A DNA stretch of 64,000 nt, from contig BMUD01000020.1 of the NCBI GenBank assembly GCA_014650015.1, forward strand, positions 1-64,000, in the 5' to 3' direction. Positions 39,660 through 47,848 of this stretch are shown here, piece by piece (within the stretch, counting starts at the first letter, position 1; the number at the start of each line of letters is the position of its first letter). Origin of the DNA: Streptomyces griseoloalbus (GTDB lineage Bacteria > Actinomycetota > Actinomycetes > Streptomycetales > Streptomycetaceae). The translations under genes and the position numbers were made by a program. The notes under the pieces were generated by a model. The model saw only the letters and a list, made by a program, of their open reading frames with translations, ran no database searches and had not been told where the DNA came from.

Positions 39660-40463
39660 TCAGCCCAGGGAGTCGACGTCCAGGACGTTGTCGGTGGGTT
39701 CGTCCACCGGGACCGGCTTGTCGTAGTCGCTGAAGGTGACCGAGCCCGGGTCGGTGGTGGACGTGCTGTCGATGCGCAGCACGTACGGCTCACCCTCGGT
39801 GGCGACGTACAGCGTGAAGCGGTCCTTGCCGTCCCGCGCCTCCAGCGTGAGCGCGGGCGTGCCGTCGACGGCCGTCGTCTTCCCGCGGGTGGCGTCCGAG
39901 TCGCCCTTCGCCGCGCCGCCGAGCACCAGGTCGAGGTCGCAGAAGCCGGCGATGTCCTCGGCGTCCGTGCCCTTGGCGGACATCTTGGTCCACTTCCCGG
40001 CCAGCAGGGCCACGGTCGCGTCCACGTCGGCCTTGGGCTCGCCCTCGCTCTGGGCCCGCAGGAACGCCTCGTCGTACTTCATGTAGAGGGTGTCGCCGGT
40101 CTTGATCAGCTCGGCCTCGCCCTGCTCGCCGAGACCCATCGTGCCGGCGCAGTCGCCCCGCTTGTCCAGGGCCATGTCGAGATGGATGGTGCCGCCGGTC
40201 TCGTCGTCGGGGATGTCACCCGTCATGCGCAGGGACGAGGCGTCGGTGGTGGCCTTCAGGGCCTTCTCGGCGATCTCGCCGCCGGTCAGCCCGGCGAAGG
40301 CTTCTTCCTTCGGCTTCTGGGAGCTTCTCGGCTCCTTCGTCGCGCTCTGCTCGGTCGAGTCGCGCGATGTGCTGCTGTTCGCCTTGTCCTCGCCGGCGCA
40401 GCCGGTGAGGACGGCGGTGGCCACGGCGGCGAGGCAGAGGCCGGCGAGTGCGGTGCGACGCAT
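39660..40463 (-). CDS. Secreted lipoprotein of unknown function
   Basis: The 267-residue protein starts MRRTALAGLCLAAVATAVLTGC, a lipoprotein signal with lipobox LTGC at residues 19-22, then a Ser/Lys-rich linker and a globular domain. The domain reads like the LppX/LprG-type antiparallel half-barrel (SLRMTGDIPDDETGGTIHLD, GDTLYMKYDEAFL, TTAVDGTPALTLE), a class that binds lipids in mycobacteria. That resemblance is by pattern only. GGGGGA precedes the ATG at 40463. It lies 45 bp downstream of the next minus-strand gene, so the two may be cotranscribed. Confidence 0.82.
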   Translation of the reverse strand: MRRTALAGLCLAAVATAVLTGCAGEDKANSSTSRDSTEQSATKEPRSSQKPKEEAFAGLTGGEIAEKALKATTDASSLRMTGDIPDDETGGTIHLDMALDKRGDCAGTMGLGEQGEAELIKTGDTLYMKYDEAFLRAQSEGEPKADVDATVALLAGKWTKMSAKGTDAEDIAGFCDLDLVLGGAAKGDSDATRGKTTAVDGTPALTLEARDGKDRFTLYVATEGEPYVLRIDSTSTTDPGSVTFSDYDKPVPVDEPTDNVLDVDSLG

Positions 40464-40508
40464 GACGGGTTCCCCCAGGGGTGAGCGTGGACGGAAGGTG
40501 AGCACAGA

Positions 40509-40997
40509 TCAGAAGTTGCCGGTGCCGAGCAGTTCGCCCTCGGCGTCGTAGACGGTGACGAGGCCGTTCTCGCTCTGCTTCCAGTCGGCGAACGCGGAGG
40601 CGATGAGCTTGGCGGGGCCCGTGCCCTCACCCATGAGGCCGCCGGTGAAGTCGGTGAAGACGTCGGCCGAGTCGAGGATGTCGTTCTGCTCGTCGGCGCC
40701 CTGGACCTTGGTGACGTGCGCGACGGCCTCCTTCTCCGCGGCCGTTCCGTTCTTCTGCACGAACGCCTTGAACTGCTCGGCCTGGGACGCCTTCCCGGCT
40801 CCCTCGTCCTTGGCGGAGCCCGCGTCGGACCCGGCGTCGGACTTCGTGTCCGACTTGGCGCCGGACTGCTGGTCCGCGGATACCGACGAGCCCTTGTCGG
40901 CGCTTTGGCCGTCCGTGCCACCGGAGTTCGCCGAAACGGCACCGATGACGACGATCCCCACGACGGCGCCCAGCGCGATCTTGCTCTTCATGCCCAT
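40509..40997 (-). CDS. Exported or membrane-anchored protein of unknown function
   Basis: The 162-residue protein has one N-terminal hydrophobic helix (SKIALGAVVGIVVIGAVSA) after a basic start, then a Ser/Asp/Gly/Lys-rich linker of about 45 residues and a C-terminal domain (FKAFVQKNGTAAEKEAVAHV to VYDAEGELLGTGNF). It could be a secreted or anchored protein. GAGGGG sits 8 bases before the ATG at 40997. It is transcribed away from the N6-methylase-like gene and shares its promoter gap, which contains a 28-bp palindrome. No family recognised. Confidence 0.8.
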   Translation of the reverse strand: MGMKSKIALGAVVGIVVIGAVSANSGGTDGQSADKGSSVSADQQSGAKSDTKSDAGSDAGSAKDEGAGKASQAEQFKAFVQKNGTAAEKEAVAHVTKVQGADEQNDILDSADVFTDFTGGLMGEGTGPAKLIASAFADWKQSENGLVTVYDAEGELLGTGNF

Positions 40998-41072
40998 GGA
41001 TGTGTCCCCTCCCAACGCGGCGACCGCCCTCTTTCGGCGGTCGCTCGTTCGCTGGGTCAATGAGAACAGACG

Positions 41073-41100
41073 CTGTGAACCGAGTCAACACGGTTCACAG
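41073..41100. promoter_or_regulatory. 28-bp perfect interrupted palindrome in divergent promoter gap
   Basis: CTGTGAACCG (41073-41082) and CGGTTCACAG (41091-41100) are exact inverses separated by 8 bp. A further GTGAAC half-site is at about 41121. The element is in the 193-bp gap between the exported protein gene (start 40997, minus) and the HTH-methylase gene (start 41191, plus), a typical repressor site. Its cognate regulator is unknown to me; the HTH of the methylase-like protein is one candidate. Confidence 0.8.
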
Positions 41101-41190
41101 GTAAGGATGGGTACACGGACGTGAACTTACGGATCTTGCGTACATCGGTATGCTCGTCGTCACACACGGAACAGAGGAAAGCGGGGCGGG

Positions 41191-43434
41191 GTGCCGGGCA
41201 TGCAGGACAACGCGACAGAAGTGACCGCCGCCGGGATCGCACGGCTGGCCGGTGTCGGCCGCGCCGCCGTCAGCAACTGGCGCCGTCGGCACGCCGACTT
41301 CCCCAGGCCGGTCGGCGGCACCGAGACCAGCCCCTCGTTCGCGCTCCCCGAGGTCGAGGGCTGGCTGCGCCGGCACGGCAAGCTCGCCGAGGTCCCCCTC
41401 AAGGAGCGCGTCTGGCAGCAGCTCGCCGGCCACCCCGCGGGACCGGTCACCGCCCTCACCCACGCCGGCTGCGTCCTGCTGCTGATCCACGACCGTTCTC
41501 CCCTCTGGCTCGAAGTGAGCTCCGGCTCCGACGAGCGACTCGCCGCGATGCTGCCCTCGGCGCTGGAGCAGGTGCTCACACCGCGACTGGGTGAGGCGAA
41601 CCGATCACGCGTGAACGGCGCGGGCACTGTGAACACCTCCGCGCACACCTCGGCCGCCCCCACCGCGGCGCTCACCGCCCCCGCAGCCCCCACCGCCTCC
41701 GCAACCCTCGCGGCCCTCGAACCCCCCACCGCCCCCCAGCTGCTCCCCTCCGCCCCCCTGCTCCGTGGCGTCGCCGAACTCGCCGCCGACTCGGGCGCCC
41801 GGCACACCTTCGAGTTCCTGCTCGGCCGGCACCTCGACGCCAACCCGCGCCAGTACACGCTCACCCCCGCCGACCTCTGCGGCCTCATGGCCGGCCTCGC
41901 CGGCCCGGCCCGCACCGTCCTCGACCCGGCCTGCGGCACCGGCGCCCTGCTGCGCTCCGTCACCTCGCGCCCCGGTCAGGAGCTCTACGCCCAGGACAGC
42001 GCCCCCGACCTCGCCGCACTCACCGCGCTCCGCCTCGCCCTGCACACCCGCGCCCCCGTGCACGCCGCCACAGGCGACACCTTGCGGGCCGACGCCCACT
42101 CGGCGGTGCGGGCCGACGCCGTGCTGTGCCACCCGCCGTTCAACGAGCGCAACTGGGGGCACGACGAACTCGCCTACGACCCGCGCTGGGAGTACGGCTT
42201 CCCGGCCCGCACCGAGTCGGAGCTGGCCTGGGTGCAGCACGCGCTCGCCCGACTGCGGGACGGCGGCGTCGCCGTCCTGCTGATGCCGCCCGCCGCCGCG
42301 TCCCGCCGCTCCGGCCGCCGGATCAGGGCCGACCTGCTGCGCCGGGGCGCCCTGCGCGCCGTCGTCGCCCTGCCGGTCGGCGCGGCACCCCCGTACAACA
42401 TCCCGCTGCACCTGTGGGTGCTGCGCCGGCCCGAACAGGCGCCCGCCCAGCCGGAGGTGCTGCTCGCAGACGCCGGGCAGTTCGCCGGCGAGGGGCGCGG
42501 CGGCCCCGACTGGGCGGGGGTGCGGGAGACGGTTCTGGACGCGTGGCGCGCCTTCGACCGGGCCGGCCGGCTCGACGAACGGCCGGGACTGGCCCGCTCC
42601 GTGCCCGTCATCGAACTCCTCGACGACGACGTCGACCTCGCCCCGGCCCGGCATCTGCCGCCACCGGCCGCGGCGGACGGCGCCGGCCGGCTCTCCGACG
42701 TACGCGAACGCCTCGGCGAGACCCTGCGTCTGACCGCCCGGCTGACCCCGCCGCCCGTGGATCCCGCGCGGCCCGCCGCTCCCGGGCGCCTGCCCCTCAC
42801 CACCGTCGGTGAACTCGCGCGCGGGGGCGCCCTGGTGATGCGTACGGGCGGAAACGGCGGCCACGCGCGCGTGCCCGTGCTCACCGACCACGACGTGCTC
42901 TCCGGAACTACCCCCTCCGGGACCCTGCCGGAGAGCGACGAGGAAGCGGTGCTCACCGAACCCGGCGACGTCGTCGTCCCCGTGCTCGGCGGAGGCTCGG
43001 TCGCGCGGGTGATCGACGAGACGACCGCCGGCGCCGCCCTGGGCCGCAACCTGGTGCTGCTGCGCCCCGACCCGGCGGCGCTCGACGCCTGGTTCCTCGC
43101 CGGTTTCCTGCGCGGCACCGCCAACAACCGCCAGGCCAGCAGCTACGCGTCCACCGCCACCCGGCTCGACGTACGCCGCCTCCAGCTGCCCCGGCTGCCG
43201 CCGGCCGAACAGCGGCGCTACGGCGCCCGGTTCCGGGCCCTCGACGCGTTCGAGCAGGCGCTCCGGCAGGCGGGCCGGCTCGGCGAGCAGCTCGTCCGGG
43301 GGATGTACGACGGTCTCACCGACGGGACGATCGACCCCGACGGGACGATCGACCCCGACGGGACGATCGACCCCGAGGGGACGGTCGCCACCGAGGGGAC
43401 GGTCGCCACCGAGGGGACGGTCGCTCCCGACTGA
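41191..43434 (+). CDS. HTH-N6 DNA methylase-HsdS-like fusion, orphan, variant catalytic motif
   Basis: The 747-residue protein has an N-terminal helix-turn-helix (VTAAGIARLAGVGRAAVSNW), a linker, an N6-methylase (HsdM) domain with SAM motif I DPACGTG (from Asp245), and a motif IV that reads HPPFN (His314) where (N/D/S)PP(F/Y) is expected. The last part (from about residue 525) resembles an HsdS target-recognition domain: TTVGELARGGALV, EPGDVVVPVLGGG, NNRQASSYASTATRLDVRRLQLP. No restriction subunit is adjacent. The substituted motif suggests loss of methylation and a regulatory role, but this is inference. A GTG at 41191 or ATG at 41200 is the start. The C-terminus is a six-unit 18-bp repeat. 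Confidence 0.85.
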   Translation: MPGMQDNATEVTAAGIARLAGVGRAAVSNWRRRHADFPRPVGGTETSPSFALPEVEGWLRRHGKLAEVPLKERVWQQLAGHPAGPVTALTHAGCVLLLIHDRSPLWLEVSSGSDERLAAMLPSALEQVLTPRLGEANRSRVNGAGTVNTSAHTSAAPTAALTAPAAPTASATLAALEPPTAPQLLPSAPLLRGVAELAADSGARHTFEFLLGRHLDANPRQYTLTPADLCGLMAGLAGPARTVLDPACGTGALLRSVTSRPGQELYAQDSAPDLAALTALRLALHTRAPVHAATGDTLRADAHSAVRADAVLCHPPFNERNWGHDELAYDPRWEYGFPARTESELAWVQHALARLRDGGVAVLLMPPAAASRRSGRRIRADLLRRGALRAVVALPVGAAPPYNIPLHLWVLRRPEQAPAQPEVLLADAGQFAGEGRGGPDWAGVRETVLDAWRAFDRAGRLDERPGLARSVPVIELLDDDVDLAPARHLPPPAAADGAGRLSDVRERLGETLRLTARLTPPPVDPARPAAPGRLPLTTVGELARGGALVMRTGGNGGHARVPVLTDHDVLSGTTPSGTLPESDEEAVLTEPGDVVVPVLGGGSVARVIDETTAGAALGRNLVLLRPDPAALDAWFLAGFLRGTANNRQASSYASTATRLDVRRLQLPRLPPAEQRRYGARFRALDAFEQALRQAGRLGEQLVRGMYDGLTDGTIDPDGTIDPDGTIDPEGTVATEGTVATEGTVAPD
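43321..43434 (+). repeat. 18-bp coding tandem repeat, six units
   Basis: Three units of GACGGGACGATCGACCCC (43321-43374) are followed by three of GAGGGGACGGTCGCCACC type (43375-43428). They encode DGTIDP and EGTVAT hexapeptides at the end of the methylase-like protein. Copies within each block are nearly identical in DNA, suggesting recent expansion. Number of copies may vary among strains. Confidence 0.95.
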
Positions 43435-43541
43435 GCCGGGACGACAACGGTTCGGTGCATCCGGGACCGGTTGTCCCCGTGGGCCTATACGCTCGGACTC
43501 TCAACCGAGATCCCATCGGCTACACCTGTCCGGGAGCAGTC

Positions 43542-44204
43542 ATGTACGGCCACGGCGTGGCGCCACCCACCCGCAGCGCGGCAACGGTCATCGCCCTGCG
43601 CGTGCTGTTCGCCGCCGCCGGTTTCCTGTCGTGCGGACTGCTGGCCTGCGCGCCGCTGTTCCGGGTCGCCATCCTGCGGGGACGGATCCTCGACTGGGTG
43701 GCGGCCTGGCTGAGCATCCCGGCGTCGATCACCTGCCTGGCGGTGGTCGGTTCGCTGCCGGAGACGGACAACCGCACCGACGTCGCCCTGGCCACGGCGC
43801 TGATCCTCGGCGCGGCCGCCGGCGCCTACTTCCTGACCGTGGACATACGCCTGCACCGGCGGCCTGGAGGCCCGTACGCGGTGCAGGCGCCCCCGTCGCC
43901 GCACGCCGCGACGATGCACTCCCCGGGCGTCCACTCCCCGTACGGCTATCCGCAGCCGGCCTCGCCGTACGCGCCGACGCCCGTACCGCAGCCCCCGGCC
44001 CCCCACACCCCGGCCCCCCACACCCCGGCACCTCATACCCCGGCCCCCCACACCCCCGTACCGCCGCCGCAGTCGCAGCCGCCGCAGCGCCCGGCGCCGG
44101 CCCGGATCGACCAGGTGCGTGCCGAGCTCGACGAACTCAGCGACTACCTGCGCCGCCAGGACGGGCAGCAAGGGCAGCACGGCAACCACGAGGGCGGAAG
44201 GTGA
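43542..44204 (+). CDS. Membrane protein with proline-rich tail, operon with a Ser/Thr kinase
   Basis: The 220-residue protein has about three hydrophobic helices (VIALRVLFAAAGFLSCGLLA, DWVAAWLSIPASITCLAVVG, VALATALILGAAAGAYFL) and then a cytoplasmic proline-rich tail with the repeat APHTP four to five times. It ends in a predicted coiled helix (IDQVRAELDELSDYLRRQDG). GGGAG precedes the ATG. Its stop overlaps the kinase start by four bases (GTGA), so it may be a partner or substrate of that kinase. Similar small membrane proteins accompany Streptomyces kinases. Function unknown. Confidence 0.85.
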   Translation: MYGHGVAPPTRSAATVIALRVLFAAAGFLSCGLLACAPLFRVAILRGRILDWVAAWLSIPASITCLAVVGSLPETDNRTDVALATALILGAAAGAYFLTVDIRLHRRPGGPYAVQAPPSPHAATMHSPGVHSPYGYPQPASPYAPTPVPQPPAPHTPAPHTPAPHTPAPHTPVPPPQSQPPQRPAPARIDQVRAELDELSDYLRRQDGQQGQHGNHEGGR

Positions 44205-45739
44205 CCGTGACGACGGGACGTGTCGTCGCCGGCCGCTATGAACTGTCCACGCTCATCGGACAGGGCGGCATGGGACAGGTCTGGACGGCCTACGACAAAC
44301 GGCTGGACCGGCGCGTGGCGGTGAAGCTGCTGCGCCCGGACAAGGTGGCCGGCCAGGAGGCCGACGAGCTGCGCCGCCGCTTCGTGCGCGAGTGCCGGGT
44401 GACCGCGCAGGTCGACCACCCCGGCCTGGTCACCGTGCACGACGCGGGCAGCGAGGGCGAGGAGCTGTTCCTCGTCATGCAGTACGTCGACGGTGCCGAC
44501 CTCGGCGACCACCTCGCCGAACACGACCCGTACCCGTGGCAGTGGGCGGTGGCGGTGGCCGCGCAGCTGTGCGCCGTACTGAGCGCCGTGCACGCCGTGC
44601 CGATCGTCCACCGCGACCTCAAGCCACGCAACGTGATGGTGAAGCAGGACGGCACGGTCACCGTGCTCGACCTCGGTGTCGCCTCCGTCATGGACAGCGA
44701 CACCACGCGTCTGACGCACACGGGCTCGCCGATCGGCTCGCCCGCCTACATGGCTCCGGAGCAGGCGATGGGCGGCGCGGTCGGCCCGTACACCGACCTG
44801 TACGCGCTCGGGGTGCTGATGCACGAGCTGCTCAGCGGCGACGTGCCGTTCGCGGGCTCGACGGCGCTCGGAGTGCTGCACCGGCACCTGTACGAGCCGC
44901 CGGTGCCCGTGCGCCGGATACGCCCGGAGGTCCCCGAGGCACTGGAGGCCCTGGTGCTGCGCCTGCTCGCCAAGGACCCGCAGCACCGCCCGGACTCCGC
45001 GCAGGAGGTCTACGAGCACCTGGCGCTGCTGCTCCCCGCGCGGGGAACGCCCACCGGCGCTCCCCTGGACCCCACCCGCCCCTTCCTGCGCCCGCACGCC
45101 CCCTGGCCGGACCGTGCCCGCACGCCCGCTCCCCAGCCCGCCCCCGCCGCGCCGCCCGCGCCCGTGGCCGGGACGGCCGATGTCGCCGCCGCCGTGGACG
45201 AGGTCAAGCGGCTGCTCGGCGAGGGCCGCATCACCCAGGCCGTCGACATCCTCGGCTCGATCCTGCCCGTCGCCGCCGACCAGCACGGCGAGCACTCCCC
45301 GGTCGTGCGCACCCTGCGCAAGCAGTACGCGGCCACCCTCCTGGACGACGGCCAGTACCGGCGCGCCCTGCCGGAACTGCGCCGCCTCGCCGACGAACGC
45401 GCCGCCGAGGCCGGCCAGGCCGACCCGCAGTCCCTGCGCTACCGCTACGAGGCAGCCCAGTGCCTGGAGCAGCTCGGTGAACCGGCGGCGGCGCTCGCCG
45501 AGTACCGGGCGCTGCTGGCGTACTACGAGAACCAGTACGTGGCCGCCGGCGACCCGCAGCTCGCCCATGACGTCCGCCGCCGCATCGGCCACCTGCTGCT
45601 CGCCCTCGGTGACCGCGCCGCCGCGCACGACACGCTGGTCCGGCTGCTGCACGACGTGGAGCGCGCCCAGGGCCCGGGACACCCGCTGGCCGCCGAGATC
45701 CGCCGGACCCTGCAGTGGCTGGGACAGGTGCGCGGATAG
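44201..45739 (+). CDS. Ser/Thr protein kinase with C-terminal TPR-like repeats
   Basis: The 512-residue kinase has a Hanks-type domain (about residues 10-280): GQGGMGQV glycine loop, Lys42 in VAVKLL, catalytic HRDLKPRN with Asp139, and metal-binding DLG (Asp157) in place of DFG, common in bacterial kinases, then GSPAYMAPEQ. A Pro/Ala linker follows and then helical repeats (about 330-512) of tetratricopeptide type (RALPELRRLADERAAEAGQ, EQLGEPAAALAEYRALL). No transmembrane helix is seen, so it is cytoplasmic. TPRs would recruit a partner. The first GTG is chosen for its overlap; a GTG six bases later with GGAAGG is the alternative. Confidence 0.93.
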   Translation: MTVTTGRVVAGRYELSTLIGQGGMGQVWTAYDKRLDRRVAVKLLRPDKVAGQEADELRRRFVRECRVTAQVDHPGLVTVHDAGSEGEELFLVMQYVDGADLGDHLAEHDPYPWQWAVAVAAQLCAVLSAVHAVPIVHRDLKPRNVMVKQDGTVTVLDLGVASVMDSDTTRLTHTGSPIGSPAYMAPEQAMGGAVGPYTDLYALGVLMHELLSGDVPFAGSTALGVLHRHLYEPPVPVRRIRPEVPEALEALVLRLLAKDPQHRPDSAQEVYEHLALLLPARGTPTGAPLDPTRPFLRPHAPWPDRARTPAPQPAPAAPPAPVAGTADVAAAVDEVKRLLGEGRITQAVDILGSILPVAADQHGEHSPVVRTLRKQYAATLLDDGQYRRALPELRRLADERAAEAGQADPQSLRYRYEAAQCLEQLGEPAAALAEYRALLAYYENQYVAAGDPQLAHDVRRRIGHLLLALGDRAAAHDTLVRLLHDVERAQGPGHPLAAEIRRTLQWLGQVRG

Positions 45740-45910
45740 CCGGACAGCGGACCGCAAAGGGGCCGCACGGCCGGACGGCGCGGGCGCGGCGGTGCCGGAA
45801 CTCCCCGTGAATCGTTGGTCGAATGGGTTGGCCAGAGCTTGGCCGATGCCTACCATCGATCACCGCAAGACTTTGTGCACCGCCGCACAAGCTCCCCTCA
45901 GGAGGTCTCC

Positions 45911-46558
45911 TTGCACCGCCGCCGTCGCACCGCGCTCCTCCTCACCGCCGCGATCGCCGCAGCGGCGCCCCTGCTCACCGCCTGCGGAAACGATGCGCAC
46001 CCCGGTGCCGCCGCCGTCGTCGGCGGGGAGCGGATCACCGTGTCGCAGCTCGAGAACCGGGTCGACGAGGTCCGCGCGGCCCAGCGGGCGGCCGTTCCCG
46101 ACGAGGCCCAGTACCAGCAGGCCATCGCCCGGACCGGCAGCCTCACCCGCGACACCCTGCACGGCATGGTCCTGGACCGCGTGCTGGAGCGCGCCGCGCG
46201 GGACGCGGGCGTGAGCGTCACGCCCCGCGAGGTCCAGGAGATGCGGGCCGGTCTGGAGCAGCAGGCCGGCGGTGCCCAGGCGCTGGAGGCGGCCTGGCTG
46301 CAGCAGTACGGCATCCCGCCGCAGCGCCTCGACGACAACCTCCGTCTCCAGCTCCAGGCCCAGAAGCTCGCCCAGCGGCTCGGCACCGACACCAGCCGGC
46401 CCGAGTTCTGGAAGGCGCTGTCCGAGGCGGGCAAGGAACTCGACGTCGACGTCAACCCGCGCTACGGCGGCTGGGACGCCGAGAAGAGCAGTCGTGTCGA
46501 CGCCAAGACCCCGTGGGTACGGGACGTCACCTCGGCCGGGACGCAGCAGACGCTCTGA
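45911..46558 (+). CDS. SurA-like N-terminal domain lipoprotein
   Basis: The 215-residue protein starts at a rare TTG with a perfect AGGAGG five bases upstream, giving MHRRRRTALLLTAAIAAAA and lipobox LTAC. The mature part contains GAAAVVGGERITVSQLENRV and long helices, the SurA N-terminal chaperone fold. No PPIase domain is visible. In actinobacteria such lipoproteins are thought to aid folding of exported proteins. Neighbour mazG lies about 175 bp downstream, behind a DnaA-box-like array. The strong ribosome site makes the TTG call firm despite an open frame upstream. Confidence 0.88.
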   Translation: MHRRRRTALLLTAAIAAAAPLLTACGNDAHPGAAAVVGGERITVSQLENRVDEVRAAQRAAVPDEAQYQQAIARTGSLTRDTLHGMVLDRVLERAARDAGVSVTPREVQEMRAGLEQQAGGAQALEAAWLQQYGIPPQRLDDNLRLQLQAQKLAQRLGTDTSRPEFWKALSEAGKELDVDVNPRYGGWDAEKSSRVDAKTPWVRDVTSAGTQQTL

Positions 46559-46598
46559 CGGCCCGGCGTGCGGACAGCCGGGCCGCGGGCGTCCGGCC

Positions 46599-46695
46599 TG
46601 TGGACGACCGGGGTACAGGCAGGGGCTGTGGACCACCGCCCTGTGGATAACGGCCTCGTGGACCACCGCCCTGTGGACAACAGACCTGTGGACAA
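46599..46695. repeat. Cluster of six DnaA-box-like sequences at 15-bp spacing
   Basis: In the gap before mazG, boxes on the minus-strand sense (TGTGGAxxA) start at 46599 (TGTGGACGA), 46627 (TGTGGACCA), 46642 (TGTGGATAA), 46657 (CGTGGACCA), 46672 (TGTGGACAA) and 46687 (TGTGGACAA). The last two are exact complements of TTGTCCACA, the preferred box of Streptomyces DnaA, and 46642 is the complement of the E. coli perfect box TTATCCACA. The last five sit exactly 15 bp apart. The array could also be viewed as a 15-bp tandem repeat. oriC is not expected here. Confidence 0.8.
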
Positions 46696-46732
46696 CTCGG
46701 GCGCTGTCGGCGGTGTGGGCTAGTTTCGGATC

Positions 46733-47728
46733 GTGAACGCAATCAGCTCCGCACCGAGCCCGGAAGCCGCCGTCGGCCGCATCGTCCTGCTCACCACCAG
46801 CCACCGCGTCGCACCCGGCCTGCTGTCCTGGCCTGCCTGGCAGATCCTGCACGCGGCCGACCGGGTGCTGTGCGCGGACGGCGCGCATCCGCAGCTGCCG
46901 TATCTGCGGGAGGCGGGGATACCGGTCGAGGAGGCGTCGCCGACCGCCGAGGACCTCGTCGACGCCTGCGCCGGCGGGCGGACGGTGGTGGTCGTGGCCA
47001 CGGGCGAGGGCGAGCCCGCGCTGACCGACGGACTGGCCCGCCTGGCCGGAACCGGCCGTGTCCGGATGCCCGAGCTGGAGCTGCTGCCCGCCTCCTACGA
47101 CCTGCCGGGCGCCCGTCTGCTCGACCTCGTGCAGGTCATGGACCGCATCCGCGCCGAGTGCCCGTGGTCCTCCCGGCAGACCCACAAGGGCCTGGCGAAG
47201 TACGGCATCGAGGAGGCGTACGAGCTCGTCGAGGCCATCGAGGAGGGCGACCGGGAGGAACTGCGCGAGGAGCTGGGGGACGTCCTGCTCCAGGTCGTCT
47301 TCCACGCCCGGATCGCCGAGGAGCACCCGGAGGAGCCCTTCTCCGTCGACGACGTGGCGGGCGGCATCGTGGCCAAGCTGATCCACCGGCACCCGCACGT
47401 CTTCGGTGACGAGACGGCGGACACACCGGAGGACGTCAAGGAGCACTGGCTGCGGACCAAGGCGGAGGAGAAGCGCCGCAGCTCGGTCACGGAGGGGGTG
47501 CCGCTGGGCCAGCCCGGCCTGGCCTTGGCGGCGAAGCTGGCGTCACGGGCGCGGACGGCGGGATTGGACGTGCCGTTGCCGGCGGGCGAGGGGGTCGGCT
47601 ACGAGCTGCTGGCGCTGGCGGCACGGGCGGAGGCGTCCGGGGTCGACCCGGAGGCGGCGTTGCGGGCAGCGGCGCGGGCCTATCGCGACGCGATACGGGC
47701 GGCGGAGGGCGGCCAGGACGGAGTCTGA
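46733..47728 (+). CDS. mazG: MazG-family nucleoside triphosphate pyrophosphohydrolase
   Basis: MazG hydrolyses abnormal or excess NTPs to NMP and pyrophosphate and moderates stringent-type stress. The 331-residue protein has a variable N-terminal part with a methylase-like GGRTVVVVATGEGEPAL strand, then the helical MazG core with CPWSSRQTHKGL, EEAYELVEAIEEGDREEL and EELGDVLLQVVFHARI, whose Glu and Asp residues bind Mg2+. A second partial repeat follows (GLALAAKLASRARTAGLD). The GTG start has only a weak ribosome site (TTTCGGA). DnaA-box-like array lies in its promoter region. Confidence 0.93.
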   Translation: MNAISSAPSPEAAVGRIVLLTTSHRVAPGLLSWPAWQILHAADRVLCADGAHPQLPYLREAGIPVEEASPTAEDLVDACAGGRTVVVVATGEGEPALTDGLARLAGTGRVRMPELELLPASYDLPGARLLDLVQVMDRIRAECPWSSRQTHKGLAKYGIEEAYELVEAIEEGDREELREELGDVLLQVVFHARIAEEHPEEPFSVDDVAGGIVAKLIHRHPHVFGDETADTPEDVKEHWLRTKAEEKRRSSVTEGVPLGQPGLALAAKLASRARTAGLDVPLPAGEGVGYELLALAARAEASGVDPEAALRAAARAYRDAIRAAEGGQDGV

Positions 47729-47848
47729 CGCCGGGGCGCGGTGCGCGAAGGTGTTCCGCCCCGCCGCCCCTTCCCTTCCCGTCCCCGGGGGCTCCGTCCC
47801 CGGACCCCGTTCGCGCAGTTCCCCGCGCCCCCCAGCCGAGGTCGCCGT

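Noticed and set aside
39459-40484. Plus-strand open frame opposite the secreted lipoprotein gene
   Set aside because: The minus strand shows a signal peptide, lipobox and ribosome site; the plus frame has none of these.
46599-46695. Possible chromosomal origin of replication
   Set aside because: Only six boxes in one orientation, and no dnaA or dnaN nearby; a titration or regulatory cluster or simple tandem repeat fits better.
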